Shown in pieces: positions 1 through 11,637 of a stretch of DNA of 64,000 nt (the stretch's first letter is position 1; every line of letters starts with the position of its first letter). Source of the DNA: Tigriopus japonicus (taxonomy: Eukaryota; Arthropoda; Copepoda; Harpacticoida; Harpacticidae); NCBI GenBank assembly GCA_010645155.1, contig CM021314.1:9015243-9079242 (forward strand). The letters are read 5' to 3'. The translations under genes were made by a program, and so were the position numbers. Below the pieces are notes generated by a model that ran no database searches, was not told where the DNA came from, and saw only the letters and a program-made list of their open reading frames with translations.

Positions 1-2
1 GG

Positions 3-992
3 TCGGCGACGGAGCCAGAAGTTGAAAATCTACCCTCACCCCCTAAACGTGGTAGACGAACCGCCAAGGCCCCTGCCACGCCCAAGACCCAAACCCCTAA
101 ACCAAAACGTGGTCGAAGGAAAGCGGTATCTTCGCCATTGCCTTCAACCCCGCAGAAATCTGATGATAGCCTCAAAAAGTCGAAGAAAGAGCCGAGTGCA
201 AAGGCTTCGACAGCTAAGAAAAGCACCGCAAGGAAGACGCGTGGCAAGAAGAATGCTGAAGAATTGAATGAATCGACTCCACTTGTTGAAGAAGATGTGG
301 TAAGTACTCCGCAAGCAAAACGGGGTAAAAGAGCTGCCGTCGCAACTAAAAAGACCAAAACACCGGTTAAGAAAACCCCTAAAGCCACGCGAGCACGCAA
401 AGCCAAGAAAGACATTGAATCTAAAGATGAGGCCGTGACCGTTGAAAGTCCCACCAAGATTGCCACACCTAAACCCACGAGAGGTCGACGAGGTGCGGCT
501 AAAGCAACGGCTAAAGAAAGTGTTGAAGAACCCGCTTCTTCCAAGAGAGTCCGTGGTGGAAAGACAGTGAAGCCCTCGTCTTCTGAAACGAAATCAGATC
601 ACGAATCACCCGTAAAGGAAGTGGCAAGTCCAGCTCCTAAAAAACGAGCGGCCGCAAAGAGAGCCACCAAGACATCGGCTGCCTCTCCAAATGCTTCTAC
701 CAAGGCCTCTCCTGTGAAAAAGACTCGCGGAAAGAAGGCCGTTGTCGAGACATCTCCGGCAAAAAGCGAGACTGCGAAGAAACCTTCAAGTCGGAGCAAG
801 AAGGCTTCTACCACCGAATCACCAGCGAAAGCCAATAAAAGGTATGAGTTTGATATGGAAAGAAATAAGCGATCTCTGGCCTAAGTATTAATCTGCGAAA
901 TCCTTTGTTTCAGTACAAAGAAGAGTGCCTCGGTGTCGTCGAAAGGAAGTCCATCTCCGGTCAAGAAACGAGTCACCCGTTCAAGAAAGTAG
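3..992 (+). CDS. Lys/Ser/Pro-rich AT-hook-like nuclear protein, 3' part only
   Basis: The reading frame is open from the left edge, so the start lies outside the window. Exons are 3-841 and 914-992 (stop 990-992), joined across a 72-bp intron: donor AG|GTATGA, acceptor TTTCAG|T, phase 2. The protein is almost entirely low complexity: Lys, Ala, Ser, Thr and Pro with repeated basic cores KRGRR, TRGKK, KRGKR, TRGRR and RVRGG. These cores, separated by SPAK/TPKK-type linkers, resemble AT-hooks and histone-H1-like tails. A DNA- or chromatin-binding nuclear protein is the natural inference. The linkers also offer many possible proline-directed kinase sites. No folded domain is visible in this part. 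ATTAAA motifs at 1169-1174 and 1190-1195 could serve as poly(A) signals. I cannot name the gene, because low-complexity basic proteins of this type occur in many unrelated families. Confidence 0.75.
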
Positions 993-1229
993 ATAGTGCC
1001 CATTCACGTTGTATTACGTAGCAATTTTTCAAGCTTGCTCATGTCTCAAATTGTAATGACTACCTTCTCCTATTGGATAAATCTGACCTCATGCTTTGGT
1101 TTCTGAAAGCAACACGACTGTCTTCGAGGAGACAGACACTCTTGAATGTAGCAATACCAACGGAGAGGATTAAACAAAAGTATTTTCATATTAAACCATT
1201 GATCGCATTCATTTAACAAATATCACAGC

Positions 1230-2439
1230 TCAGCTCACCGTGGTCTCGGGCGTGAGCGTAATGAGTTGATTACTACTTTCGGCCAATTCCGCGATGGACA
1301 CGCGTCCTCGTTGCCGAATGAAGGTGGCCACGGCCTCCAATTCCTTCTGCGAAATGAAGATGAATTTGCCTCGATCATCGATGACCCCGGTCAAGAGTCC
1401 GTCCTCTTGGAGCTGCGTTACGCGATCGATCGTATCTTGGGTCTTCATCTTGAAATGCGCGGCCAGGTCCTCTAAAACCACCACCTTCGTATCCTAAAAA
1501 AATCCAAATTCATAAGAGGCTGAAATTGTACATATGAAGAATCAAAAAATGAAAAATTGTTCTTGTTTTCTCAATTCCTTTGAAAGATTGACAGGTCGGT
1601 TAGCCGGTTCTATGTAGACTTCCATTTGAATATTCCTGCCCATTCTTTAATCGTCGACGTGTTGGTGACACAATACGAATGAATCATACTCGCACGATTT
1701 AAAAGTGGATAAATGCATTAGATTACCCGTGTTTTTACGAGTATGGCTTTTGACAAGCTATCTTCGAATCCTTCATTCCCCGAAAAGTCATTCAAAAGCA
1801 CGCACTACTACTCACCTGGATGTACTGAATGAAATTCCGGAGTTGATTCTCGCTATCCCCGGTCTCGTCGTTGTCATCATAGCCCTCGGCTTCAACCTGA
1901 AAGGCGGCCTTCAATTGCTGATACTCTTCATTTTCCTTCCGTTGTCGCTCTTCACGGAGTCTCTGTTCTTCGGCCGCTTCGCGTTCGGCCTGTTCCTTCT
2001 CTTTGGCCCTGGCTTCTTCGGCCAAGGCCTGGTCTTTCTCTTGCTGCTTCTTGCGCTCTTCGCGTTCTTGGGCCTCGGCCTCTCTGGCCACCTTCTTGTC
2101 GGCCTTCATCTGGAGCTTCTCCATCTTCTTCTTGCCCACCTTGCCCTCGGGCACCTTGACCCCGGCCTCGGCGAGCTCTTCGCGTTCAGCTCCTTGCGGA
2201 TCTTCGGGTTCTTCATCTTCGTCGGGCTCGCCCGGTCGTTGAGCCGCGGCCGCTCTTCGTAACCGCGGACCGGCGCGTCGTCGACCGCCAGCTACGGGCG
2301 CCACGGCTGCGGCGAGTCCGGGTGCGCTGCGGGTGGAGCTCGAGCGCGTGGAGGACGAGGATTGGCGTTTGTACCAGAGTAAGCCGGCTAAGGCCACGGC
2401 TAAGACGGCCACTAAAATGGAGAGGAGGAGCGGATCCAT
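1230..2439 (-). CDS. DDRGK1: DDRGK domain-containing protein 1 (UFM1 pathway, ER membrane)
   Basis: Two exons on the minus strand, 2439-1816 and 1493-1230, give 295 residues (human about 314). Donor CCAG|GTGAGT and acceptor TTTTTTAG|GATACG join in phase 0. Residues 2-24 form an N-terminal hydrophobic anchor ([20 protein letters not shown]). A long E/K/R/A-rich coiled coil follows, then a C-terminal winged-helix/PCI-like domain. That domain contains the family hallmarks [18 protein letters not shown] and [14 protein letters not shown]. The family protein is an ER-anchored adaptor of the UFL1 ufmylation ligase, acting in ER-phagy and ribosome quality control. The start is the first in-frame ATG and immediately precedes the anchor. 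The gene lies head-to-head with the p24 gene, 1.2 kb away. A long open frame on the opposite strand (1705-2262) is a shadow of the biased E/R/K codons. Confidence 0.95.
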
Positions 2440-3680
2440 GGTTATTGAATCTCACTGTCACTAAAATCACAGATTTTTCGCTTTGATGTTTTGACTCGGT
2501 ATACGAATCAGAGTCGCTGGATTTTAGGGAGCGAGAAGGTTGCCGTAGAAAGTGCCATCAATTGTGAAGAAAGATCAGAATTCAAAGTGTAGCATTCGCG
2601 GTTTGCGGACCGGCATAAAGAAATTGAAATGAATTCGGACAGCGAAATTTAGTGAAATTTTTTACGTTTCACGTTTTTTAGTGAAATGTGTGCCGGAGAC
2701 ACAAGTTTGGTCAATTTTGCCCCAATTTGAAAGCACCGTGTTCCTTGAATGAAAACGTTTGGAATAATACCCCCCATTAGCTGTGACTTTGAAAGTATAT
2801 TTGATTGTGTTACGTCATTTCGGTAACTGGAATATTTTCAATATTCTCATAATGACTTATTTAGTCTTAGGGCGTTTCAAGATTACTATTCAATTCTAGG
2901 AAGCTATTTTACTCGATTCAAACTTTTATATGTCAATCAAGAGCGAAGTTGTGTGACGATGTTTTGGCCACCCGATTTGTTGCCATTTTGCCTCAAAGTG
3001 GCATTATAGTTAACAATCTGGCAGCGATTGGATTGTGTTGTGCATGCCTGAAGATTGAAGGCACACGTCCACATGTGACGTCACGAAGTAAAGCCAAAGT
3101 CAAAGGAGGTTCGGATTATATTTTCCTAATGCCAGACTCATAAAGCAAAAAAAATGAACATCTAGGCGTTAATTTTCAAAGTTAAGAGTTTTGCTTGGCT
3201 TTATATCATTGTTTTTCCTGAAACGGCACAGTTAGCTTCTTTTGACTTCTATGAATGCTCCACCTCATCACAAGTCCCAAGGCAGGGTGACTCTATTTTT
3301 GAAAACCCCGCAACATCAGATCAATCTAATTCCATTCTCCTATCTCCTTTTCACTTCCCAACCCTTCACACTTATTAAAAATGCCATGTATATATCTGTC
3401 TTCAATACTCAACTTCATCACTCTTCGTTCTTTATATCTTCTCTAAAACCACCCTTAGCCATTCATCACACCTTTTCTAAGACAATTGGTCACCCTTCTC
3501 TTGTTCGTGAATTTCCTGCTGCTTTTCGTGTGAACTTTTGCCCTTGGATTCCCAAAGTTTGAGCCGATTCTCGACGGTCGTGTGTGCGTGAAGTGCCGCT
3601 TTTTGCCCGTGATCCGGAGCCATTATTGCCCTGGATTGGATTCGATCTGTTACAAGGATCGTGGTTGGCCTTGGCCGAAG
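2440..3680. other. Intergenic region between divergent DDRGK1 and the p24 gene
   Basis: This interval of about 1.2 kb separates two head-to-head housekeeping genes, so it must hold both promoters and 5' UTRs. I see no TATA box near either start and no convincing coding exon. The stretch just upstream of the DDRGK1 start is more GC-rich than the AT-rich middle. Nothing else was recognised. Confidence 0.5.
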
Positions 3681-5192
3681 ATGACGGGCTTCACCGGGTT
3701 GAGGAGTTTCGTGCAAGGGTTGCCCTTGGGCTTTTGGTTGTTTATGGTGTGGTTGCCCGCGTTCGTGTCGCCCTTGTATTTCCACATTGCCGAAACCGAA
3801 CGCAAATGCTTCATCGAAGAGATTCCCGATGAAACCATGGTCACCGGTGAGTCTCTTAGTTTCTGCATGATCATGACTATTTATGATGTATATATGGAGA
3901 AATTGGCTAAAATATAGGTATAATAGGGTTTAGAAAAAGCTGGTTTTATTAAGAGGAAAGAATGGAAGCCGGAAATCAACAAAAAAGTTGGAAATATGAA
4001 AGCCACGGAACTCTTCAATCGAGAAATAGTCTTAAAATCGGTTAAAAATCCGTCAGAGAGCCAGAACAAGAGCTAAAAATTCAGAGTTGACCGTGGCTTT
4101 TGTAGAATAATTTGGTGCACTTGAATGTAGATTCAGGAAGCTTTGGATTTTACAACACATGCCGTGACAGTTACTTAGGTTTTAGTGAACTTGACCGTAG
4201 CTTAGTAATGTGATTATTGAGACACGATTGATGTTTTTCGCCCTATTGCAAAAAGAACGGCAAGTGCCACAATGAACTATCGTATTCATGGTTACTAAAA
4301 ATGAAACATCCCTCGTGAATCAAATGACCTCCCTTAATCAGTGTGTGAGAAAGATAAATCCATGAAACAATCGGGTTACCCTTGTAGAACACCTGTTCAG
4401 GTTTCTCTCATTCAGATCAACTTTGACTAGTTCATTCTACGAGAAACAGTAGCAAACCCAGCTGGGGGTTAATGAAAAGAATAAAATCCGTTCATTCAAG
4501 TGAGGCTAAAAATATTTGAACTCCGTTCATGCGTTTCATTTTGCAGGAAATTACAAGGTTCAGTTGTACGACCCTCGGACCAACGGATTTGCCCCTTCAA
4601 GTCCGGGTATTGGCATGCACGTCGAGATCCGCGATCCCGACGATAAAATCATCTTGTCCAAAGTATACAGCTCAGAGGGTAAATGGACGTTCACATCGCA
4701 TACACCGGGCGAACACGTCATCTGTTTGTATTCAAACTCGACCAAATGGTTCTCGGGAACTCAACTGGTGAGAGCTCATTCCTCAGATTTGACCTTAAAT
4801 TCGCTTGGGTGTTCATGAACCTTTGCCTTTCAGCGAGTACATCTTGATATTCAAGTGGGTGAACACGCTATTGATTATGCCAATGTAGCTCAAAAGGAGA
4901 AACTCTCTGAGCTTCAACTCCGCGTCCGACAACTCTTGGATCAAGTCGAACAAATCACGAAGGAACAAAATTATCAACGGGTGAGTAAATTGGTGAGACT
5001 TCTTGTTAGATTGCTATTAATTATTTGTCGTTTTCCCATTAGTATCGAGAAGAGCGATTCCGTCAAACCTCGGAGAGCACAAATCAACGAGTGCTGTGGT
5101 GGTCTTTGGGACAAACTTGTATCCTCGTGGTCATGGGAGCGTGGCAAATGCGGCACTTGAAGAGTTTTTTCGAAGCCAAGAAGCTCGTATAA
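3681..5192 (+). CDS. TMED9: p24 cargo receptor, TMED9/TMED4 type
   Basis: Four exons, 3681-3846, 4547-4767, 4834-4980 and 5043-5192, give 227 residues, the usual size. All introns are GT-AG. Residues 14-31 are a hydrophobic signal peptide. A GOLD domain follows, with the p24-alpha signatures [21 protein letters not shown] and [14 protein letters not shown]. Next come a coiled coil ([17 protein letters not shown]), one membrane span at about 196-214 and a short cytosolic tail ending FFEAKKLV. The FF motif and the dilysine-like KKLV end are the known COPII and COPI binding signals. p24 proteins cycle between ER and cis-Golgi and help load cargo into vesicles. The paralogues TMED9 and TMED4 are close, so the subfamily is firm but orthology to one human gene is not. 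The start is the first ATG of the exon. Confidence 0.95.
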
Positions 5193-5447
5193 TGACAACA
5201 TTCCATTTGGGACAAATACTTTCAACGTCCAAACGAGTGCTTGAGCGAGTGTGTGTGCGTGAATCATTTGTGTTTTTCGTTCAGTTTCTTTCCTTCCATC
5301 CGTCGAAAACTTCGATATTGTCATCATCATAATAGAGAAACCACCACTACACTCGCAACGCTTTTTTTCTGATTCCGTTTGCAGGTGTGGTTCGGTCGAA
5401 TGTCATTTGCAAATGAAACCTTGTTAACTCCATTTGCTTTGTTTCTA

Positions 5448-5453
5448 AATAAA
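5448..5453 (+). other. Poly(A) signal of the p24 gene
   Basis: AATAAA lies about 255 bp after the stop codon in an AT-rich 3' flank. It is the first canonical hexamer downstream. Confidence 0.5.
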
Positions 5454-8400
5454 TCGAATCCCCTCCTAAATGACCCGGAATTTCGATTCTTTCTGAAAGT
5501 CGAAGACGTAAGGACTACAAGAAATAAGCTGAGTGAATGTGACATTTTCTAGGTCAACATTTGTGAGGGGAACACTGGATTTGATTAGTTTATTCCCAAC
5601 AACACTGAATAAATGCATATTAAGCATTGAGTTTTTGCACGTAGATCTTCTAGTTAATGAAATGGGCTCTCATCTTCCATCGTCGTCTTGGCAAATTATC
5701 TTTCCCAGGAGATGTCTGACATGATTGTAACCGACTGGAAGAAATTGATGATCCGTTGTCTTCAGTAGATTATTAGATTACAAAGCCGTAATAAGTGTTT
5801 AATGGCTTGATTCTAATCATAAAGATCTTCCTCCAAATTGTGAAAGATATCATGTTTGACGGATACCTGCAGCATTTAACAGCAAAAGAGAGCAGAACTT
5901 AAGATAAAAAATCTTTTTGCTATGTCAAAGACGCATAAAGTTGGTCAGTACCTAGAAATTTTGAAACATTCTGTTGATGTTTCATGTTTCGATTTTAGCA
6001 CATTTTGAAAATGGTGAGCAATCGTAAATTTTAATATGAACCTGCTAGACATTTATATTTGTAATTTTGGCTGAACACACTCCATAGTGTACTCAAAATA
6101 GTTATGAAATATGTTTTCCAAAATCTTGTTTTTAAGCGATATTGCATATAATTTTGAGCCACTTTTGACAAAAACTTCAAAATTTTAAAAATCATTTTCT
6201 TTCGCGACAATGAAAAACTATATGAAATCATTAAAATTTGTCTTTTGATACACCTGTAGCGTTCTTCGGCTTTTTGAGGTCGAAAATGGACCATTCAAAC
6301 CCAAGTGCCTCAGCTGCTGATGAATGTACTTTTAATTAATTTGAATTCAACAGATTACACAGTTTATCAAAGATATTATAGTTAACAGGTTTTTTTTTAG
6401 GTACATACCTTTTCTCTGTACCTTAACTTGTGTAATAAAATTAAAGTTGTTCCCCGTTGAATTGTGGGAAAAAAATTACCAAGATATCCTTGGTTATTTC
6501 GATCTAAATCCCAAAAAAGCTATTCGAAAACACCGTGGCTTGTTTTCTGCAAATCCGAGATGTTGCCACATGAAAAACATAAAGATTGAGGAGAGTGTAA
6601 AGAGGAGAGGTCCCAGGTTCGATTCTCGTCCTCTACCTCTCCCATGGAAACTTTTAGACGTTAATCCACCCCCACAGACGGAGAACCACACAAATATTGG
6701 ACTTGAGATTGGCTATCGGGAAAAATTAGGACGATGTGGTGGCTGGCTTCGCTGGCAGGGCGAGGCTCAACTCTCTGAGCCTTGTATCAACAATCCATGC
6801 CAAAAAATGGTGCACTTGACGACCGTACTCTTTCATCATAGTGCACTAATCCATATACTAGCCTATGAATGTGTGTCTATCTACTGTATATACTAGTAAG
6901 TAAACCGAAGTGCCATCAAAGAGCTCCTATAGTTACCAGACTCAAAATATTGAAAAAAAGCGTTGAAATCGTCAATAATTTAAACTATCCACTAAAAAAT
7001 GTCCACAACTCAAAGAGAAATAGGTGTGCATGAATTGGAATATAATCGATATTTGCAGCTCAAGAAATGAAAATTCATCTTCGTAATTGTTCTAGAAAGT
7101 CTCGTTGATCTTGTGTTCAGAGAATGAAAACCGAAAAAACTGTTGTCGATCTGTTTCCGATTTTAAGTCCAAGTTGACGTTTGTCAGGGTCTGGGAAAAT
7201 TCCTACAGTTCCTGTAACACTCCTATTTCAGTTATGATCATGTTTAAAAAAATACACTCTTGCAAAAGATAATCCACAAAATATTCAAATCATGACAACG
7301 ACACATTTTCAGATGCTCCGAAACACACGAAAAATCTCGATTACGAATAGCCTTCAGTCACCATTAAAAAAGATGGTGTCTCGACCAAGTTAAAACTGCC
7401 TGATGTTATCTACACATCACCATCGAACTAATGCTGCTTTAGTATACATACGAAGTTGCAATAGAAAGGAGAAGAGTGCATTTGAATGGTTCACGAAACG
7501 CGTCTCAAGTCTTCTATTCTCCTTTGGCAACCACAAAATTGAAGTAAGTGTGAGGCAAGAAACGATGGAAGCGCCTACGTACGTGGTTCGCTCCCCGTAG
7601 CCATTGTACTAATGATGGTGATGGGCCCGTTCATTTTCCTTTCAGTTTCCAATAATACATGTGGTTCGAGCTAGAGCTCTAGTTCGAGCTAGCGGGCTAA
7701 TTAATTTAGCCCTCTAGTTCGAGCGAGTGACGCAAATTATGCGTCAAACGCTTGCTCTACGACGGTATACGAACTCGAGAGTCTCTTTGGTTTAGCGGTT
7801 TCACAGTCTTCAATGCTTAGTCTTGTCGATAAGCCATCGATCAAAATCCTACGTCAGAGTAATTCAGCTATTGTGATTAGATTTCTTGTGTCGACACGGT
7901 AATTAAAAGGACAATACTGATTCACCTTGACACAGTTACTGTATATTTTCCACGGGATTTTTCGAGATGAGGATTATTTGTATGTTTCGAAACACGTGGA
8001 AAAATGTTTGCTAAAGATTTTTTAATTTTTACTGAATTGGGCAATCGAATTATTTCGAAAGAAAATTGAATGTTTAGGGTTTTTTTCCATAGAGACAGGC
8101 TTGCTTTAATGGATCGCACTTGTCTACTTCGACTAATAGTGCTTTCGGGGAAAAAGATACGAAATGGTTTTGTTACGGGAAAACAAAGTTTTTGGAAATA
8201 TAAAGGTTCCTTGACAGTCAAACCTTCAGCACGTTTCTTACTCTTACGTCAACCTTACTCATGCATTTTAAACAACTTCAATTGCCTTCTAAGATTTTAA
8301 ATGACGGATTCAGGAAAATATAATTCATGCAAATGTAGGCTGTGGGTGAGAAAGAGCTCATTGCAATATTCCCTTAGTTAGCAATAGATTGACAAAAATA

Positions 8401-9480
8401 AAGAAAAAAAAATTGTCTTATTTCAACTTTTGGGTGTTGAATATTTATCATAATTCAAAAGTAATCCACAAATGAAAATGAGATCGTCAAATGGGAACTC
8501 CTAGAATCACACAAAGAACGTCATTTTCATGCGTCAAGTATTCCAAGGATGAGGCAACTTTATGATAGCTTCACGGTCGGGCCAAAAAAATCGTGTCAAA
8601 CCATGAGAAAATGGACCGCTTATTTGCTTTATGGCAGATCTCCGTAAACCCTAGGAACTAAAATCCAGCCCAACCGCAAATGGTTGTGCGTACAGTTCTT
8701 CGAGAGAGCAAAAAATAAAGCACTGAAGGCATCATATCAAAATCTCCACATTACGTGTTCAAAATTGAAGCTGCAATTTAGAAAGCAGAGCGGCGATTAA
8801 CAACATGATTACTAACTTCAAGCCAATCCTAGTTACTTTACCCTTGGCCATCGGTTTTGACAGAGGGGCAAAATAAGCCGCTAAATATCAACCCTTGTAA
8901 TGCCGGCCAGGGTTTTGGTTTGATGCCATGCTCTAATATACCATCAATGAAATCTTTCATGTCTTGTGTGCTTTAAGAAATCATTTCCATCGAGAGCGAC
9001 CATCTGGCTGAAAGATCCTCAGGGTTACGTAAATCGTCTCGGGGAGGGACACTAGGAGGGAAGCAGTACTACGTATACTGTCCTTACTACACTCCTCATC
9101 AGCCCTCTCGTGGGTTAGTTATCTCGGTAAAAGGCAGGGCAAGAAGTGTCAAGAAGCCATTATGTACACGACTCCCGACGACTCCAAAAACGACCAGGAC
9201 CAGCTGGTGGTGGTTGCAATGGTGGCGATGGTGGTGGTGGTGGAAGATTTAACTCGTACATGTCAGACGGAGGGCAGTCTTGGGAGAAGGAAAAATAGCG
9301 GGTTGTTATTACCCGTGCATTTCGGCGGTTGTCTTCTTGCACAAGAAAAACACGGGATGCTCGTTCGTTCGTTCGTTCCATCCATCCATAGATCCATGTA
9401 GTGTATGTATGTATCCATCCATTCACCGCCCACCTGGGCCACAACCAAGGGTTCGCCCGACTTTGGGCAAGGACATAAAG
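5454..9480. other. AT-rich intergenic DNA with a dyad cluster and simple repeats
   Basis: About 4 kb with no supportable gene. Open frames here are short, lack splice context and have AT-rich codon content. Two things stand out. One is a cluster of short dyad symmetries at 7670-7757. The other is simple-sequence DNA just before the next gene: GGT/GGC-rich repeats at about 9205-9245, and GTTC/ATCC tetranucleotides at 9361-9425. Confidence 0.5.
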
Positions 9481-9485
9481 TTTAG

Positions 9486-9493
9486 TATAAATA
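9486..9493 (+). promoter_or_regulatory. TATA box of the first secreted-protein gene
   Basis: TATAAATA lies 60 bp before the ATG. A TCAGT initiator-like motif follows with its A at 9520, 34 bp downstream of the first T. A second TCAGT sits at 9531-9535. This arrangement is typical of strongly and stage-specifically transcribed arthropod genes. Confidence 0.7.
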
Positions 9494-9545
9494 AATCCTT
9501 GAGAAAGCACTGGAGCATCAGTCTCTCAGATCAGTTCGACAAGCC

Positions 9546-10715
9546 ATGAATTCCAAAGTGGTAAGTAACAAGAAGAACAAGTCACTTCTTCATATCTAGT
9601 GCCTTCAAGTAGGACGTTTCACATAGCTATCCAAAATGTATTGATGCCTTTGAATGGCTTCAACGACCCCCCTCGAATACTTGTTGACGTGATACAAGCT
9701 TTTGGTGAAAGGTTAATGTGACAAGCACACACTGAGCCAGAAGAGTGATTGCTCGAACCCTGTCTAATCAAGGAGGCCTCATGCCGATTCTGTCATCTCT
9801 ATTAGGAAGAAAGTGATTGTGGTCCATTCGTCACTGGAGGTGCTTCAAATGTCTGTCATATCATAGTGACAGGTCAGATTATCGACCATTTCTAAAGCAA
9901 CCTCAGCTTTGACGACGAATATTTCCCACTAAGAACTCGCTCTCACTTGAAGCAATTGTGCAGCCTCACTCAAGCCATGATTTGGTGCTTGTACAAAAGG
10001 TCACAAACTTAATTGTACAGTACATTAGGCTTCGTTTCACTCGCCTGAAGGGAGAAAGTACCGACAACTTCGGTAAAAATAGAGGGGTTTGTACTCTCTC
10101 GCAGCAGATTGACAAGCTTGATTAGAGGTGGGATGTTGAGAGCAGAACCAATTTGATCCAGGATGTCAATCCTTTGTTGCAAGAGATTTTGGGCCAGATT
10201 TCTCTACCTTCAGACACCATTTCTCACGTCCATTTGTTTTCCCATTTCAGTTGATCGTGTTTACTGTGGCCGTTTTGGCCATGGTTGTGGCTTATCCCTA
10301 TCCTCAAGATCAAGCCTTGAACATCCCTCATCATGGACCCGATGGTTATGCCAAGGATAAGTACTTCCAGTACATCAATGTGCCCGCTGAGAAGGTGTTC
10401 GAATGGGGATACCGACGTGGAAACGATCCCAAGCACTTCAGAGAGGAATATCTCAGCCAAAAAGATCACACTTTCAAGGCTAAGGTACGCAATCTTTCTT
10501 TGGTTATTTCCCCTCTAAAAGTGAGAGGATGACGGTGCGATTTGTGATTTTCTACCTTCTTTGTTAATCTCGTTTAGGTGAAATGGGGCGATGCTCATGA
10601 GGGATACGGCGAACATTTCTACGACTACAACCATGGACCTCAATACAAGAAGGACGATTATCATCATGCTGAGCCCGTTCATCACGAACCCGTCTACAAA
10701 CCAGTCCGTCGATAA
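9546..10715 (+). CDS. Small secreted structural/cuticle-like protein, tandem copy 1
   Basis: Three exons, 9546-9560, 10251-10484 and 10578-10715, give 128 residues. Both introns are phase 0: GTG|GTAAGT to TTTCAG|TTG, then AAG|GTACGC to TTTAG|GTG. The first exon encodes only the first five residues of the signal peptide (MNSKV), a layout common in arthropod cuticle and other secreted-protein genes. The mature part contains YFQYINVPAEK, EWGYRRGN, a charged DHTFKAKVKWGD block, then YGEHFYDYNHGPQY and a His/Tyr/Pro-rich tail. It resembles a crustacean family of short extracellular proteins but lacks a clear Rebers-Riddiford chitin-binding consensus, so 'cuticle-like' is an inference. The neighbour at 11638-12181 is a paralogue with the same exon layout. 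Confidence 0.85.
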
Positions 10716-10808
10716 ATCAAAAGCTAAATTGTTATTTCTTCTATGCCATCAAATGTCTCGACTACTAAATGGTGATTCCAAATTCAACCATATGTATACT
10801 ATATAGGA

Positions 10809-10814
10809 AATAAA
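10809..10814 (+). other. Poly(A) signal of secreted-protein copy 1
   Basis: AATAAA about 95 bp after the stop codon, a normal distance for a short 3' UTR. Confidence 0.65.
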
Positions 10815-11582
10815 AATACACAATACATTCAGCCCAATCGTTTGTTCGTGGTTTTCAAATCCGGTCAAATTGAAATCAGACAGATTCCTTCCATTTCTCA
10901 ACCAAACTCGATCTCTGAGATGAGTAAGATGACCGTCATTTGGTCTGCACAGTTTTACTAATCTCGGTCTTGTGGGACAAAAACAGAATCCAGATGAATC
11001 GACATTTTCTAAATACCAAAAAAAAATCCGTTCAACGTCCTCCAATCTTGCGGCGTTTGAAAAGTCATTATTGGCTAGAGGTTCTGAAGTCATTTTCAGT
11101 TAGGGTTTCCTTGTTCAGCTTTAGACCTCATTGACTTCAGAAATTGGAGAAAACTGGTAAAGGTGAATCGTTGATCTGTCATTGGAAGGTAAATTCAGGA
11201 CAAAGACACGTTTGAACAATGTCGTATAACGGAGGCTTTTTCCCGGGAAAAAGAAGATCTCGAAATCATCCTGAACCCACAGATGTGACATCGTGAAGAC
11301 GCTGTAGTAGACGTACTTGCATGATTTCTCGGTGCGAGGAGAGAATCCTCGCCGAAAGTTGAAGCCATAACATTAGAACGCACGTTTTGGCTGGCGTTCC
11401 TTCACTACCAAATGGTTGGTTCGTTGGTTGGTTGGATGCATGGATGGATGGATAGATGATAGTTGGATGGTTACACGATTTTTCGAGCTGTGGGCAGCAA
11501 ATGGCGAGGCGTCGTGCTCGGGGAGATCGGCGCTCTCTTTATTGCCATTGTGACGCAAGTGAAAACATCAGAGGATCCTTCC
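10815..11582. other. Spacer between the tandem secreted-protein genes
   Basis: About 770 bp without a gene. It contains a GGTT/GGAT-type tetranucleotide tract at 11413-11460, about 120 bp upstream of the TATA box of copy 2. Copy 1 has a similar tract at 9361-9425 in front of its own TATA box. Confidence 0.5.
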
Positions 11583-11589
11583 TATAAAA
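11583..11589 (+). promoter_or_regulatory. TATA box of the second secreted-protein gene
   Basis: TATAAAA lies 55 bp before the ATG. A TCAGT motif sits at 11626-11630. That is about 45 bp away, so the true start may instead lie near 11614. Confidence 0.6.
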
Positions 11590-11637
11590 TCGCCTCCGAC
11601 GTATCCAATGATTTAGTTTGGAAACTCAGTTCGCACA

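Noticed and set aside
1705..2262. Long plus-strand open frame, Leu/Phe-rich
   Set aside because: Exact antisense of the E/R/K-rich DDRGK1 coiled coil. Codon-bias shadow.
3242..3562. Plus-strand open frame upstream of the p24 gene
   Set aside because: Low-complexity, low-GC codons, no ATG-led family similarity or splice context.
6596..6660. tRNA-like T-arm / B-box (GGTTCGATTCT)
   Set aside because: No A-box at the right distance, no cloverleaf, and the putative T-stem has two mismatches. At most a decayed tRNA-derived SINE.
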